Notes: generated from the letters alone by a model not told the origin. A stretch of 64,000 bases of DNA from Thalassospira tepidiphila MCCC 1A03514 (GCF_001662875.1 NZ_JPVZ01000005.1:248001-312000); one strand, 5' to 3'; numbered from the stretch's first letter, positions 52,190 through 62,731 are shown. A program made the numbers and translations.

Positions 52190-52397
52190 CGGCGCAAGAT
52201 CGTTGCGGAAGGCGTATCGCAGCCGCTCATAATATTGCGGGAGGCTTTGTTGCCAATAAGCATACAAGAAGCAGGCGCGACGTCGAAATAAAACCTGTGC
52301 ATAAGCCCAGGTCTTAGGAGGAAGTATAAAAAGATTACGGGAAAACAGCTATAAAAATAGCGTCTTAGCAAGATCCTTGTGATCTTGCTTTTTTTTT
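52190..52397 (+). ncRNA. Candidate small RNA ending in a strong plus-strand terminator
   Basis: In the 440-base gap between two minus-strand genes the plus strand carries consecutive stem-loops: CGCAA-N5-TTGCG (52193-52207), ACCTG-N10-CAGGT (52293-52312), GCTAT-AAAA-ATAGC (52348-52361) and the terminator AGCAAGATC-N5-GATCTTGCT (52367-52389) with nine Ts (52389-52397). An unpaired AGGAGGAAG lies at 52316-52324 with no start codon after it. No plus-strand gene ends here, so the terminator most likely closes an unannotated RNA; long U-tails of this kind are typical of Hfq-dependent sRNAs. The 5' end is unknown; no convincing promoter was found. Confidence 0.5.
52367..52397 (+). terminator. Orphan intrinsic terminator on the plus strand
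   Basis: Perfect 9-bp stem, five-base loop, nine consecutive Ts. On the minus strand the hairpin is preceded by As and not followed by Ts, so it works only in the plus direction, where no gene is known. Confidence 0.88.
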
Positions 52398-52463
52398 GCC
52401 CCTGCCCCAATCGACGCGCCGAGCCATGATTTTTCTGCAGGGCTTACGACGTGCCAAAACGAC

Positions 52464-52493
52464 AAAACCCCGCACAAAATGTTGCGGGGTTTT
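52464..52493 (-). terminator. Terminator after the DUF1467 gene
   Basis: AAAACCCCGCA (52464-52474) pairs with TGCGGGGTTTT (52483-52493), eight-base loop. Ts follow on both strands, so it can act in both directions; its natural client is the DUF1467 gene, whose stop lies 27 bases away. Confidence 0.85.
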
Positions 52494-52519
52494 ATATTTT
52501 ACGGATTGGGTCAAGCGCC

Positions 52520-52759
52520 TTATTGCGGCGGTCGGACTTCGATCATGCCGCTGGTGATGACAAACCATGCGACCACCCACAGAATTGCCGAAATCAGACT
52601 GGTGGCGAGGATCTTTTTCCACATATGCGGCTTTTCCGGTGCGCCGCTGTCATGGCCCGGTTCAACATTTTCGACCCGCTTGACGCCGACCGGCAGCACC
52701 ATGAACAGAACCAGCCACCAGATAACGATGTAAACAAGAAGTCCGGAAAACCAGTTCAT
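52520..52759 (-). CDS. DUF1467 family small membrane protein
   Basis: A 79-residue protein with two membrane helices (about 5-22, LLVYIVIWWLVLFMVLPV, and 50-70, LATSLISAILWVVAWFVIT) joined by a charged loop with EPGHDSGAPEKPHMWKK. It matches the alphaproteobacterial DUF1467 family, which is regularly found between mce and proS; its function is unknown. AAGG lies before the ATG, and an intrinsic terminator follows. Confidence 0.88.
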   Translation of the reverse strand: MNWFSGLLVYIVIWWLVLFMVLPVGVKRVENVEPGHDSGAPEKPHMWKKILATSLISAILWVVAWFVITSGMIEVRPPQ

Positions 52760-52810
52760 AGGGGTGCCTTCGGGTTGGATGCAGCATCTGAATGTTTAAA
52801 AGACGATAGA

Positions 52811-52842
52811 AACGCCCGACCTGTTTTGCAAGGCCGGACGTT
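52811..52842 (-). terminator. Imperfect hairpin after mce
   Basis: AACGCCCGACCT (52811-52822) faces AGGCCGGACGTT (52831-52842) with two mismatches, followed on the minus strand by TCTATCG. A weak terminator or processing site in the mce-DUF1467 gap. Confidence 0.4.
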
Positions 52843-52884
52843 GTGCGGCGGATCTCGTGAGGGGCTAAAGCGGTTTGCGTTTAA

Positions 52885-53289
52885 TCAAACCTGTTCGAGT
52901 TCGACCAGGGTTCCGTTGAAATCCTTGGGATGCAAAAACAGAACCGGCTTGCCATGGGCACCGATCTTGGGTTCACCATCACCCAGAACACGTGCACCAC
53001 TTGCCTGCAGCTTGTCACGCGCAGCCAGAATGTCATCGACCTCGTAACAGACATGATGAATGCCGCCCGACGCGTTCTTTTCAAGGAAACCCTTGATCGG
53101 GGAATTGTCCCCCAACGGATAGAGCAGTTCGATCTTGGTATTGGGCAGTTCGACAAACACAACCGTCACGCCGTGATCGGGTTCGTCTTGCGGCTCCGAG
53201 ACCTTTGCGCCCAGAACATCGCGATATTGCGCAATTCCGGCCTCTAGATCCGGCACAGCAATCGCAACGTGGTTCAGCCGTCCAATCAT
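52885..53289 (-). CDS. mce: Methylmalonyl-CoA epimerase
   Basis: Interconverts the epimers of methylmalonyl-CoA, linking propionate and branched-chain degradation to succinyl-CoA. The 134-residue vicinal-oxygen-chelate protein has NHVAIAVPDLEAGIAQYRDV with the first metal histidine, GIHHVCYEVDDILAA with the second, and FNGTLVELEQV with the glutamate ligand. GGAGAA precedes ATG. The mutase genes are not in the window. Confidence 0.95.
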   Translation of the reverse strand: MIGRLNHVAIAVPDLEAGIAQYRDVLGAKVSEPQDEPDHGVTVVFVELPNTKIELLYPLGDNSPIKGFLEKNASGGIHHVCYEVDDILAARDKLQASGARVLGDGEPKIGAHGKPVLFLHPKDFNGTLVELEQV

Positions 53290-53396
53290 GGTGTTCTCCT
53301 AACGTCTTTCATCTGCCCGATTGGGGCTAATCTAGGACGGTGAACATCTTTAAGACAACTGCGCTTTTGGTCGAATGCGGTTGCCTGCGTGCTTAA

Positions 53397-55073
53397 TCAG
53401 CCCTGCTCTTTCACACGCGCCAGATGCACTTCGATCAGCGGGCGTTTGCCCATGCGTTGACGCACCGGACGGCGCAAAGCCTGACGGACGGCAAGGATCA
53501 CCGTGGCATCATCCATGACTTCTTCGTCATTAAGCTGATCAATGCGATTGCCGATTTCGGCCGCAAATTGATCCAGACGGGTTTCTTCGCCGGGCTCGTC
53601 AAACAGGCTGGGGGCTGTGATCATCGGTTCATTGACCATTTCGCCAAACTGGTTGAGCACCACAGTCACAAACATCACCCCGTTCCAGACGATGCGATTG
53701 CGGTTACGGAAGGTATCGGCATCGCGTTTGAGCAACCGGCCGCCATCAAGGGCGAGAACGCCGGCCTCTGCCACGCCGATAACGTGGGCATCGCCGGGCG
53801 CCAGCCGAATAACCGTGCCGTCATGCGGGATCACCTGTTCGGGGATCTGACATTCCGCACCAAGGGCAGCCTGTTCGCACAGATGGCGGGTTTCGCCATG
53901 CACGGGCACCAGGATTTTAGGGCGGGTCAGCTGATACATTCGGGTCAGGTCTTCGCGGCCCGGATGGCCCGATACGTGGATCGGTTCATCACGCGCGGTG
54001 ATGACTTTGACGCCACGGCGGATCAGCAGGTTCTGGATATAGCCAATCGACTTTTCATTGCCCGGAATTTCACGCGCCGAGAACACAACCGTATCGCCCG
54101 GATCGAGTTGAACCGTCGGATGATCGCCCTTGGCAATGCGCGACAATGCTGCACGCGGTTCGCCCTGTGACCCGGTGCACAGCAAAAGCACCTGATCCTT
54201 GGGAACTTCCATCGCGTCTTCGTCGGTCAGAAGGTTCGGATAGCCTTTAAGATAGCCAACTTCACGCGCGGCCTCTGTCACGCGGTTAAGCGACCGGCCG
54301 GCAAGCCCGACACAACGGCCGTTTTCATGGGCCGCTTCGATCACCGACTGCACACGGGCAACGTTGGTGGCAAAGCAGGCAACGGCAATGCGGCCTTGCG
54401 GATGTTCGGCGAACAGTTTGGACAGGTTCTTGGCGACATCGCCTTCGGAGCCTGTTTTGCCCTCCGAGAACACATTGGTCGAATCACACACCAGCGCCAT
54501 GACACCTTCGTCGCCCAGTGCTTCGAGCTTTTTGACATCCGATGCCTCGCCAATCTGGGGATCGGGATCGAACTTCCAGTCGCCCGTGTGGACAATCAGG
54601 CCTTTGGGCGTGCGGATGGCAAGGGCGTTCGGTTCCAGGATCGAGTGCGTCATGGTGACGAATTCGATATCAAAGCAACCAAGCTGGAACCGCCCGCCCA
54701 GTTCGATCACATGGATCGGCACCTGGTCGGCAAAATCGGTTTCGGACAGCTTGGCCTTAAGGAATTCGGCGGCAAACGGGGTCGCGTAAATCGGGCATTT
54801 CAAACGCGGCCACAGATACGGCACAGCGCCCAGGTGATCTTCGTGCGCGTGGGTCAGGACCAGACCAAGCAGCTTGTCCTTGCGTTCCTCGATAAAGGTC
54901 GGGTCGGGCATGACCACATCGACGCCCGGCAACCCTTCCTCGCCGAACGAAACCCCCATATCGACCATCAACCATTGATCGTCATAGCCATAAAGGTTCA
55001 GGTTCATGCCAATTTCGCCGGAACCTCCGAGCGGCACGAACAAAACGTCATCTTTTGGCAAATACAAATCCAC
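53397..55073 (-). CDS. rnj: Ribonuclease J
   Basis: Metallo-beta-lactamase/beta-CASP ribonuclease with 5'-exonuclease and endonuclease activity, used in rRNA maturation and mRNA decay. VLFVPLGGSGEIGMNLNLYG opens the protein; the metal motif is LVLTHAHEDHLGAVP; later motifs include MTHSILEPNALAI, THTGDWKFD-like VHTGDWKFDP, and VHGETRHL in the beta-CASP region. The frame is open from a TTG at 55142, but a GTG at 55073 with AAGGAT before it gives a start that fits the family (558 residues). coaX ends just upstream of the longer start. Confidence 0.94.
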   Translation of the reverse strand: MDLYLPKDDVLFVPLGGSGEIGMNLNLYGYDDQWLMVDMGVSFGEEGLPGVDVVMPDPTFIEERKDKLLGLVLTHAHEDHLGAVPYLWPRLKCPIYATPFAAEFLKAKLSETDFADQVPIHVIELGGRFQLGCFDIEFVTMTHSILEPNALAIRTPKGLIVHTGDWKFDPDPQIGEASDVKKLEALGDEGVMALVCDSTNVFSEGKTGSEGDVAKNLSKLFAEHPQGRIAVACFATNVARVQSVIEAAHENGRCVGLAGRSLNRVTEAAREVGYLKGYPNLLTDEDAMEVPKDQVLLLCTGSQGEPRAALSRIAKGDHPTVQLDPGDTVVFSAREIPGNEKSIGYIQNLLIRRGVKVITARDEPIHVSGHPGREDLTRMYQLTRPKILVPVHGETRHLCEQAALGAECQIPEQVIPHDGTVIRLAPGDAHVIGVAEAGVLALDGGRLLKRDADTFRNRNRIVWNGVMFVTVVLNQFGEMVNEPMITAPSLFDEPGEETRLDQFAAEIGNRIDQLNDEEVMDDATVILAVRQALRRPVRQRMGKRPLIEVHLARVKEQG

Positions 55074-55146
55074 GGAAGCTATATCCTTTGTTTTCGGCGC
55101 ATCAATTACATGCGGGATAATCGTTCCCCTTGCGTCACGCAAGTCT

Positions 55147-55941
55147 TTATCCTGTAGGGCGTTCGGTCTGCTGGCTGTTGCGACGATAGATCATCAACAA
55201 ACCCAGCATGGTCAGATCACCGTGCAGATATTCAATTTCATCAACCGCCTTGGTAAAGAGCGGCGCAAGCCCACCGGTTGCCACGACTTTCATCTGGTCG
55301 ACATTTTGCTGCTGGCGAATACGCGCCAGCAACCCTTCGATCATCGAGACATAGCCCCAATAGACCCCTGACTGCATGGCTTCGACCGTGTTTTTACCCA
55401 CCACACTGCGCGGGGCTTCAATCGCGACCATCGGCAACTGGGCCGCGGCCATATGCAGGGCCTTGATCGACAGGTTGACACCCGGCGCAATCACACCGCC
55501 AAGGTAATCACCATTGCCGTCGACCACGTCAAAGGTCGTGGCCGTCCCGAAATCAAGCACCACCAGCGGCCCGCCAAACAGTTCATGGGCGGCAATCGCG
55601 TTGACAAGGCGGTCTGCACCCACCTCGCTCGGTCGGTCCATGATGATTTTCATATCAAGATTGACCGCAGGATCACCGACAACCATCGGTTCGACATTGA
55701 AATAACGGCGACACAGGGTCTTGAGGCTGAATTCCGCAGCCGGAACTACGGTGGCGATAATCGCCCCCGTAATCGCATCCTTGGGCACGCCAGACAGCGT
55801 GAAAAGATGGTGCAACCACACGCCCAACTCGTCCGCGGTGCGTTCGGTGGTGGTGGAACAGCGCCACTGGCCCTTGATGGTATCGCCATCAAAAACCGCA
55901 AAGACGATATTGGTGTTCCCGGCGTCAATCGCAAGCAACAT
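55147..55941 (-). CDS. coaX: Type III pantothenate kinase
   Basis: First step of coenzyme A synthesis. The 264 residues belong to the ASKHA fold: MLLAIDAGNTNIVFAVFD at the start, VGADRLVNAIAAHELFGGPL, VLDFGTATTFDVVDGNGDYL and GGVIAPGVNLS. Type III enzymes are not feedback-inhibited by CoA, unlike CoaA. It lies between birA and rnj, the common alphaproteobacterial order. Confidence 0.96.
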   Translation of the reverse strand: MLLAIDAGNTNIVFAVFDGDTIKGQWRCSTTTERTADELGVWLHHLFTLSGVPKDAITGAIIATVVPAAEFSLKTLCRRYFNVEPMVVGDPAVNLDMKIIMDRPSEVGADRLVNAIAAHELFGGPLVVLDFGTATTFDVVDGNGDYLGGVIAPGVNLSIKALHMAAAQLPMVAIEAPRSVVGKNTVEAMQSGVYWGYVSMIEGLLARIRQQQNVDQMKVVATGGLAPLFTKAVDEIEYLHGDLTMLGLLMIYRRNSQQTERPTG

Positions 55942-55984
55942 GATGCTTACAAGCCTCCGCTACAAAGCAAGCTATGTGGTTATA

Positions 55985-56743
55985 TCAGGCGGCAAAGAAC
56001 ACTTCGCCAGCCCCGATGCGGTGCTCAAAACCGCTGTCTTCTCTTAGGATAAGTTCGCCACCCTCATCAAGCCCGACGAAAGTTCCCTGAAGTTCGCGTT
56101 CGGTCAGGCGGGCGACAACCGGTTTGCCAATGCCATATCCGCGCGCGAGCCAGGCTTCGCGGATCGGTGCAAAACCGTCCTGTTCCCAGGTCGGCAACCA
56201 GTGTGCAACGCGCGCGACATAGGTTGATATCAGATCCGTAACCGAAACCGGGGAGCCCAACGCCGCCAACGAGGTTGCCGGGCGTTCAGCATCGTCGGGG
56301 AAAAAGGCGACATTCACCCCTGCCCCAATCACAAGATAGTCGGTTGCGGATCCCTGATTGGAAGCGCTTTCAAGCAGGATACCGCAAATCTTGCGATCAT
56401 TGACCATCAGGTCATTGGGCCATTTGCAATCCGGACGCACCATACCGCCGGTGACGGTTTCAACCGCCTCGGCCATGGCAACAGCGATCAGGAAGGTCAG
56501 ACGGGCGGCTTCGGCCAGTGAACAGGTCGGACGCAGCAACAGCGACGAATACAGATTGCCCACCGGTGACGACCAAGCACGACCACGGCGGCCGCGACCG
56601 GACGTCTGGGTTCTGGCTATAACAAGGGCGCCACTTTGGGCGCCCTTGTCTGCGAGGCGCTTGGCCTCTTCATTCGTGCTGTCGATCGTATCCCTTTCGT
56701 GAAGGGTGAAACCTTCGGGAAGACGGATCGTTCGCAATGCCAT
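55985..56743 (-). CDS. birA: Biotin-[acetyl-CoA-carboxylase] ligase
   Basis: Attaches biotin to the carboxyl carrier protein of acetyl-CoA carboxylase. The 252 residues contain IDSTNEEAKRL, the biotinyl-AMP loop TSGRGRRGRAWSSPVGNLYS, CKWPNDLMVNDRKICGILLE and the C-terminal SH3-like GTFVGLDEGGELIL. There is no N-terminal DNA-binding domain, so it is a monofunctional ligase, not a repressor like E. coli BirA. It starts two bases after the nuoN stop and is likely on the complex I transcript. Confidence 0.95.
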   Translation of the reverse strand: MALRTIRLPEGFTLHERDTIDSTNEEAKRLADKGAQSGALVIARTQTSGRGRRGRAWSSPVGNLYSSLLLRPTCSLAEAARLTFLIAVAMAEAVETVTGGMVRPDCKWPNDLMVNDRKICGILLESASNQGSATDYLVIGAGVNVAFFPDDAERPATSLAALGSPVSVTDLISTYVARVAHWLPTWEQDGFAPIREAWLARGYGIGKPVVARLTERELQGTFVGLDEGGELILREDSGFEHRIGAGEVFFAA

Positions 56744-56745
56744 TC

Positions 56746-58185
56746 TTACATCCCAAACAGCGATGCCGCGGCAACAGCTGCGCTATCCATCAGCGGGTTC
56801 GGGAAGAAGACGAAGGCCAGGATGATGATCGTTGCAACCGCCATGATGACATTCATCTCGGTACCATTGCGATCAAAGCCTTCGACCGGCTCGTCGAAAT
56901 ACATGACCTTGATGATACGCAGGTAGTAATAGGCACTGACGACCGAGGTCACGAGGCCAATGACTGCAAGCGTCACAAGACCGGCATCAACGGCTGCCTT
57001 GAAGACATAGAACTTGCCAAAGAAGCCAGCCAGCGGCGGGATACCTGCCATCGAGAACATGAAGATCGCAGTGATCGCGGCCATCAGCGGCTTGGTTTTC
57101 GCAAGACCGGCAAGATCGGTGATTTCCTCGTTCATGCGGTCATTACGACGCATGCACAGGATGACGGCAAAGGTGCCAAGGTTCATGACAAGGTAGATAC
57201 CCAGATAAACCAGAACACCGGTGACACCTTCCTGCGTGCCTGCGGCCAGACCGACAAGTGCGAAACCAACGTGACCGATGGACGAATAGGCCATCAGACG
57301 TTTGATGTTTTCCTGACGCAGAGCGGCAAACGAACCAACCGCCATCGACAGGATGGAGATCAGGACAATGATCTGCTGCCAGTCTTCGACAGCACCGCCA
57401 AACGGACCAACCGCAACGCGGATGAACAGTGCCAGACCGGCAATCTTCGGCGCGACCGCAAAGAAGGACGTGACCGGGGTCGGCGCACCTTCATAAACGT
57501 CCGGGGTCCACATGTGGAACGGAACGGCGGAAACCTTGAAGCACAGACCGGCAAAGATGAAGGCCAGACCAACCAGCGCACCCAGCGGCAGTTCACCACC
57601 GACAAGGGTATTGCCCAGAACGGTAAAGTTCGTGGTGCCGGTAAAGCCATAGACCATCGACATGCCATACAGCAGGATGCCCGAGGCGATCGAACCGAGG
57701 ATGAAGTATTTCAGACCCGATTCCGTCGAACGCACGGTGTCACGGCGGATAGCAGCGACAACATAAAGTGCAAGCGACTGCAGTTCGAGACCAAGATACA
57801 GCGACAGCATATCGGTTGCCGATACCATCGCCATCATGCCAAGGGTGGCAAGAGTGATCAGGATCGGGAACTCGAAGCGTGCCATGTTTTCACGCTCGGC
57901 AAAGTTCATGGCCATGATGATGCCGGTTGCAGAACCGATCAGGATCAGGACCTTGCAGAACTTGGCAAACGGATCAGCACTGAACTGACCAAAGAATGCC
58001 GAACCACCATCACCCATCACCACCAGTGCGATGGTAATGACCTGGGCGGCCACTGCCAGCCAGGATACGGTACGGAAGGATTTGTCCTTGCCGGCGAAAA
58101 CCCCAAGCATCAACAGCGCCAAGGCAGAAACTGCCATAAACATTTCGGGCAGCGCGGCCCCGAGGTTGAGCATAGAAACTCCCAT
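56746..58185 (-). CDS. nuoN: NADH-quinone oxidoreductase subunit N
   Basis: One of three antiporter-like proton-pumping subunits of complex I. About 14 hydrophobic helices; conserved segments include AYSSIGHVGFALVGLA, VSAVPFHMWTPDVYEGAPTP and GIPPLAGFFGKFYVFKAAV. The frame opens with TTG at 58200, but ATG codons at 58191, 58185 and 58173 lie close together; I favour 58185 because GAGGGG sits at good spacing (479 residues). It begins just inside the last codons of nuoM or right after them. Confidence 0.94.
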   Translation of the reverse strand: MGVSMLNLGAALPEMFMAVSALALLMLGVFAGKDKSFRTVSWLAVAAQVITIALVVMGDGGSAFFGQFSADPFAKFCKVLILIGSATGIIMAMNFAERENMARFEFPILITLATLGMMAMVSATDMLSLYLGLELQSLALYVVAAIRRDTVRSTESGLKYFILGSIASGILLYGMSMVYGFTGTTNFTVLGNTLVGGELPLGALVGLAFIFAGLCFKVSAVPFHMWTPDVYEGAPTPVTSFFAVAPKIAGLALFIRVAVGPFGGAVEDWQQIIVLISILSMAVGSFAALRQENIKRLMAYSSIGHVGFALVGLAAGTQEGVTGVLVYLGIYLVMNLGTFAVILCMRRNDRMNEEITDLAGLAKTKPLMAAITAIFMFSMAGIPPLAGFFGKFYVFKAAVDAGLVTLAVIGLVTSVVSAYYYLRIIKVMYFDEPVEGFDRNGTEMNVIMAVATIIILAFVFFPNPLMDSAAVAAASLFGM

Positions 58186-58196
58186 GTTCATTCCCC

Positions 58197-59714
58197 TCAA
58201 TTCGCAGCCAGCTGGGCGGCTTGTGCCGCTGCAGCCTGGGCCGTTTCGACCTGGTTGACGAGGTTCTCAACCGAGACATGCATGATGTCGAGGAAGGAGA
58301 CCGGGTAGACCCCCATCCACAGAACGATGATCACCAGCGGTGCAAAGATAATCCATTCACGCGGGCTCAGATCGAGGATGGTTTTCAGGTTCTCTTTGGT
58401 GAGTGCCCCGAAAATAATCCGGCGATAGAGATACAGCGCATAGGCCGCACCAAGGATCAGACCGGTTGCCGCAAAGAATGCGACCCAGGTGTTGGCTTCG
58501 AACGCACCCAGAAGTGCGAGGATTTCACCAACGAACCCGCCCGTACCCGGCAGACCAACAGACGCCATCGTGAAGAACATGAAGATCAGTGCGTAGCTCG
58601 GCATACGGTGGACAAGACCACCATAGGCGTCGATTTCGCGGGTATGGATACGGTCATAGACCACACCGACACACAGGAAGAGTGCACCGGAAACTACACC
58701 GTGGCTGAGCATCTGGAAGATCGAACCTTCGATACCGTGCTGATTAAAGGTAAATGCACCGATGGTAACAATCCCCATATGGGCGACCGACGAATATGCA
58801 ATCAGCTTTTTCATGTCCTGCTGCGCAAGAGCGACCAGCGACGTATAGATGATTGCAACAATCGACAGCGTGAAGACGAGCGGTGCGAAGGTTTCAGACG
58901 CCAACGGCATCATCGGCAGCGAGAAACGCAGGAAACCGTAACCACCCATTTTCAACAGCACGCCAGCCAGGATCACAGAACCAGCCGTCGGTGCCTCAAC
59001 GTGGGCATCGGGCAGCCAGGTATGGACCGGCCACATCGGCACCTTGACGGCAAACGATGCAAAGAAGGCCAGCCACAGCCAGAGCTGCATATTATAATCG
59101 AAGCCGTATTCCATCAGGGTCGGGATATCGGTGGTGCCGGCTTCGAAATACATCGCAAGCAGTGCCACCAGCATCAGGACCGAACCAAGAAGGGTATAAA
59201 GGAACAGCTTGAATGCCGCATAGACGCGACGCTGACCACCCCAGACGCCGATGATGATGAACATCGGGATCAGGACGCCTTCGAAGAACAGATAGAACAG
59301 CAGACCGTCAAGGGCACTGAACATGCCGACCATCATCGTTTCAAGAACGAGGAAGGCGATCATGTATTCCTTCACGCGCTTCTGGATCGCTTCCCATGCC
59401 GACAGGATACAAATCGGTGTCAGGAAGGTCGCCAGCAGGACGAACAGAACGGAAATACCGTCAACGCCCATGTGATAGGAAATGTTCAGACCCGGCATCC
59501 AGTCCGCCTGCTCGACGAACTGGAAATCTGCGGTCGTTGCATCGAAGTTCACCCACAGCATCAAGGATACGAGGAACGTGAACCCCGAGGTCCAAAGCGC
59601 AACCCAACGGGAATTGCGGGCAACAGTCGCCTCTTCACCATTGATCAGCAGCAGCAGCGCTGCACCGACCAGCGGCAGGAAAGTGACGATCGAAAGAATT
59701 GGCCAATCACTCAT
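58197..59714 (-). CDS. nuoM: NADH-quinone oxidoreductase subunit M
   Basis: Antiporter-like membrane subunit of complex I with about 14 helices over 505 residues. Characteristic segments are [18 protein letters not shown] (with the conserved glutamate), [20 protein letters not shown] and [13 protein letters not shown], and [19 protein letters not shown]. It lies between nuoL (6 bases upstream) and nuoN. Confidence 0.97.
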   Translation of the reverse strand: MSDWPILSIVTFLPLVGAALLLLINGEEATVARNSRWVALWTSGFTFLVSLMLWVNFDATTADFQFVEQADWMPGLNISYHMGVDGISVLFVLLATFLTPICILSAWEAIQKRVKEYMIAFLVLETMMVGMFSALDGLLFYLFFEGVLIPMFIIIGVWGGQRRVYAAFKLFLYTLLGSVLMLVALLAMYFEAGTTDIPTLMEYGFDYNMQLWLWLAFFASFAVKVPMWPVHTWLPDAHVEAPTAGSVILAGVLLKMGGYGFLRFSLPMMPLASETFAPLVFTLSIVAIIYTSLVALAQQDMKKLIAYSSVAHMGIVTIGAFTFNQHGIEGSIFQMLSHGVVSGALFLCVGVVYDRIHTREIDAYGGLVHRMPSYALIFMFFTMASVGLPGTGGFVGEILALLGAFEANTWVAFFAATGLILGAAYALYLYRRIIFGALTKENLKTILDLSPREWIIFAPLVIIVLWMGVYPVSFLDIMHVSVENLVNQVETAQAAAAQAAQLAAN

Positions 59715-59720
59715 CGCCCG

Positions 59721-61724
59721 TTAACCCATCTTCCAAATTGTGTAGGAGACCAGCGCTGCAATGCCGATCAGCATCGCAAATGCATAGTGATAGACGAAAC
59801 CACTCTGAATGGCGCTGACGCGACGTGCGATGTTACGGCAAGCAGCTGCCACACCATCCGGACCGCAACCATCGATGATGGCACCATCCCCTGATTTCCA
59901 GAAGCCATAGCCCAAAGCAAAGGCCGGCTTGACGAAAATCTTGTCATACAGCTCGTCGAAGTACCATTTGTTCAGCGCGAAGCGGTAAACACCGTTGAAG
60001 GTGTTGGCCAGCGTGCGCGGAAGCGACGGTACGAGCTTGTACATGACAATCGCAAGCGACAGACCGGTGATCATGGCAACAAACGGTGCCCATTTCACCC
60101 AACCCGGAACATGGTGTGCATTTTCCAGAGCGTTGTGACCTTCGGCCATGAAGAGTGCGCCATTCCAGAAGGTCAGCATTTCTTCAAAGTCGCCGCCACC
60201 GAACCAATCCTTGGCGAACCAGCCGGCAAAGACAGCACCGACGGTCAGGAACAGGAGCGGACCGGTCATGATCGCCGGGCTTTCATGCACGTGCGCCATG
60301 GTCCGTTCATCAGCGCGCGGTGCGCCGAAGAAGGTCAGGAAGATCAGACGCCAGCTGTAGAACGAGGTCATCAGAGCCGCAAGGATACCCGCCCAGAACG
60401 CATACAGGCCAACGCCGGTATGTGCCCCATAGGCGCTTTCAAGGATAAGGTCCTTGGAATAGTAACCCGCGAAGCCCGGAACACCGGTAATCGCAAGCGT
60501 ACCAATCACCATCACAGCAAAGGTCAGCGGAACCATTTTGGCGATGCCGCCCATCTTGCGCATGTCCTGTTCATCAGACATGGCATGGATGACCGAACCG
60601 GCACCAAGGAACAGAAGCGCCTTGAAGAAGCCGTGTGTCATCAGGTGGAAGACACCTGCCGAATAAGCCGACACGCCGCAGGCAAAGAACATATAGCCCA
60701 GCTGCGAACAGGTCGAATAGGCAATGACGCGCTTGATGTCGTTCTGAACACAGCCGATGGTGGCTGCAAAGAACGCAGTCGAGGCACCAACGATGGTCAC
60801 GATCATCAGGGTGGTTTCAGCATATTCAAAGATCGGCGACAGACGCGCGACCATGAATACACCGGCCGTCACCATGGTTGCCGCGTGAATAAGGGCGGAA
60901 ACCGGGGTCGGGCCTTCCATTGCGTCCGGAAGCCAGGTGTGCAGACCAAGCTGTGCCGATTTACCCATCGCACCGATGAACAGCAGGAAGCAGGTAATCT
61001 CGAGGGCTGAGAACTCATGGCCCAGGAACATCAGCGTGGTTCCTGCGACTTCTTCGGCATTGCCAAAGATGACGTCGAACTGAACGCTGTCGAACAGGAC
61101 ATAAACCGCAAAGATACCAAGGGCAAAGCCGAAGTCACCGACACGGTTGACGATGAATGCTTTCATCGCAGCGGCCGATGCCGACGGCTTGGAATACCAG
61201 AAGCCGATCAGAAGGTAAGACGCCAGACCAACGCCCTCCCAGCCGAAGAACAGCTGGATCAGGTTGTCGGCGGTAATCAGCATCAACATCGCAAAGGTGA
61301 ACAGGCTGAGATACGCCATGAAGCGCGGCTTGTCCGGATCATGCGACATATAGCCGATGGAATAGATGTGAACCATCGAGGACACGCCGGTAACAACAAT
61401 CAGCATCACACAGGTCAGCGTATCAATACGCAGCGACCAGGACGCATCGAAGCTGCCAGAGGAAATCCAGGTAAACAGTTCAATCACAACCGGGTTGCCA
61501 CCAAGGGCAACATCGACAAAGGCAAAGATCGAAATCACAAAGGCAATCACGACACCGGCAACGGTGACCAGCTGCGCCAGACGATCCGACGCGGACACAC
61601 CATGATGGTGATGACCATGGCTGTCATGCGGGGCATCCTTTGCGGTCGACATGGCGCCGACCAGCGTGATGGCCCCGGCAAGGATTGCCGCGATCAGGGG
61701 CAGGAATACAATCAACGGATACAT
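59721..61724 (-). CDS. nuoL: NADH-quinone oxidoreductase subunit L
   Basis: The distal antiporter-like subunit of complex I, 667 residues, with about 16 helices and the long lateral helix toward the C-terminus. Seen here: [58 protein letters not shown], and a histidine-rich loop ([10 protein letters not shown], about 35-44) near the N-terminus. AAGG lies before the ATG. Confidence 0.97.
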   Translation of the reverse strand: MYPLIVFLPLIAAILAGAITLVGAMSTAKDAPHDSHGHHHHGVSASDRLAQLVTVAGVVIAFVISIFAFVDVALGGNPVVIELFTWISSGSFDASWSLRIDTLTCVMLIVVTGVSSMVHIYSIGYMSHDPDKPRFMAYLSLFTFAMLMLITADNLIQLFFGWEGVGLASYLLIGFWYSKPSASAAAMKAFIVNRVGDFGFALGIFAVYVLFDSVQFDVIFGNAEEVAGTTLMFLGHEFSALEITCFLLFIGAMGKSAQLGLHTWLPDAMEGPTPVSALIHAATMVTAGVFMVARLSPIFEYAETTLMIVTIVGASTAFFAATIGCVQNDIKRVIAYSTCSQLGYMFFACGVSAYSAGVFHLMTHGFFKALLFLGAGSVIHAMSDEQDMRKMGGIAKMVPLTFAVMVIGTLAITGVPGFAGYYSKDLILESAYGAHTGVGLYAFWAGILAALMTSFYSWRLIFLTFFGAPRADERTMAHVHESPAIMTGPLLFLTVGAVFAGWFAKDWFGGGDFEEMLTFWNGALFMAEGHNALENAHHVPGWVKWAPFVAMITGLSLAIVMYKLVPSLPRTLANTFNGVYRFALNKWYFDELYDKIFVKPAFALGYGFWKSGDGAIIDGCGPDGVAAACRNIARRVSAIQSGFVYHYAFAMLIGIAALVSYTIWKMG

Positions 61725-61731
61725 ATCTGCC

Positions 61732-62040
61732 TTACCCCTTCATCATGTTGATGTCTTCAACCGCGATGGTGCCGCGGTTACGGAAATAGACGACCAGGAT
61801 CGCCAGACCAATTGCCGCTTCAGCCGCAGCAACCGTCAGAACGAAGATGGTAAATACCTGTCCGACGAGGTCGCCGAGGAACGACGAGAACGCGACCAGA
61901 TTGATATTGACCGCCAGCAGCATCAGCTCGATCGACATCATGATGATGATGACGTTCTTGCGGTTCATGAAGATGCCGAAGATCCCGAGTGTGAAAAGGA
62001 TCGCCGCGACGGTCAGATAATGTGCAAGACCGATTTCCAT
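61732..62040 (-). CDS. nuoK: NADH-quinone oxidoreductase subunit K
   Basis: Small three-helix membrane subunit of complex I (102 residues), with the two conserved intramembrane glutamates in [14 protein letters not shown] and [13 protein letters not shown]. Its start shares one base with the nuoJ stop (TGATG), and nuoL begins 7 bases after its end. Confidence 0.97.
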   Translation of the reverse strand: MEIGLAHYLTVAAILFTLGIFGIFMNRKNVIIIMMSIELMLLAVNINLVAFSSFLGDLVGQVFTIFVLTVAAAEAAIGLAILVVYFRNRGTIAVEDINMMKG

Positions 62041-62648
62041 CAGATCCCCCTTCCGACCGGAACTTTTTTGACTTCAAGCGTATCAGCGCGGGTACGCTTG
62101 ACCTGCTCGGAGATTTTCTGACGACGGACACCTTCACGGTGACGCAGTGTCAGGACAATTGCGCCAATCATCGCAACAAGCAGAACCAGACCAGCCGCCT
62201 GGAAGATGTATGCGTAATCGGTGTAGATCAGTTGACCGAGTGCTTCGACGTTGGTCAGACCTGCCGGTGTCGGCTGCGCGAGAACCGCGACCGCCTCGTC
62301 GGTTAGGGTCCAGCCAGCGCCAACCAGTGCCAGTTCGACAAACAGAACAACCGCGATCAGAATGCCGATCGGCAGGTAGTTCAAAAAGCCCTGACGCATT
62401 TCGACAAAGTTAATGTCGAGCATCATGACGACGAACAGGAACAGGACTGCAACCGCGCCGACATAGACGACGACAAGCAGCATGGCGAGAAACTCGGCAC
62501 CCAGCAGGACGAAAAGTCCGGCTGCGTTAAAGAATGTCAAGATCAGCAACAGTACCGAATGCACCGGGTTGCGAACGGTCACAACCGCAGTCGCGGACAA
62601 AACCGCGACGGTAGCAAACAGGTAAAAAGCCAAAGCCTGTACGACCAT
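62040..62648 (-). CDS. nuoJ: NADH-quinone oxidoreductase subunit J
   Basis: Five-helix membrane subunit of complex I (202 residues). The conserved third helix region [20 protein letters not shown], near the E channel, is clear, followed by [13 protein letters not shown]. The C-terminal tail is basic and ends [10 protein letters not shown]-like. It is 83 bases after nuoI and overlaps nuoK by one base. Confidence 0.96.
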   Translation of the reverse strand: MVVQALAFYLFATVAVLSATAVVTVRNPVHSVLLLILTFFNAAGLFVLLGAEFLAMLLVVVYVGAVAVLFLFVVMMLDINFVEMRQGFLNYLPIGILIAVVLFVELALVGAGWTLTDEAVAVLAQPTPAGLTNVEALGQLIYTDYAYIFQAAGLVLLVAMIGAIVLTLRHREGVRRQKISEQVKRTRADTLEVKKVPVGRGI

Positions 62649-62731
62649 AAGGTACCCCCTTGGCGAACCGTTGCTGCCCCTTTGGCAAACAACGGCCCAT
62701 GAACTCTCTTTCTAACGATCAGACGCGACAC

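Noticed and set aside
52186-52410. 74-codon minus-strand frame with a TTG start
   Set aside because: It crosses a strong plus-strand terminator, has no ribosome site and no family resemblance.
56737-59894. Two long plus-strand open frames (523 and 557 codons) opposite nuoN and nuoM
   Set aside because: Antisense shadows of membrane-protein codon usage; the products are extremely Arg/Gln/His/Asp-rich and unlike any protein.
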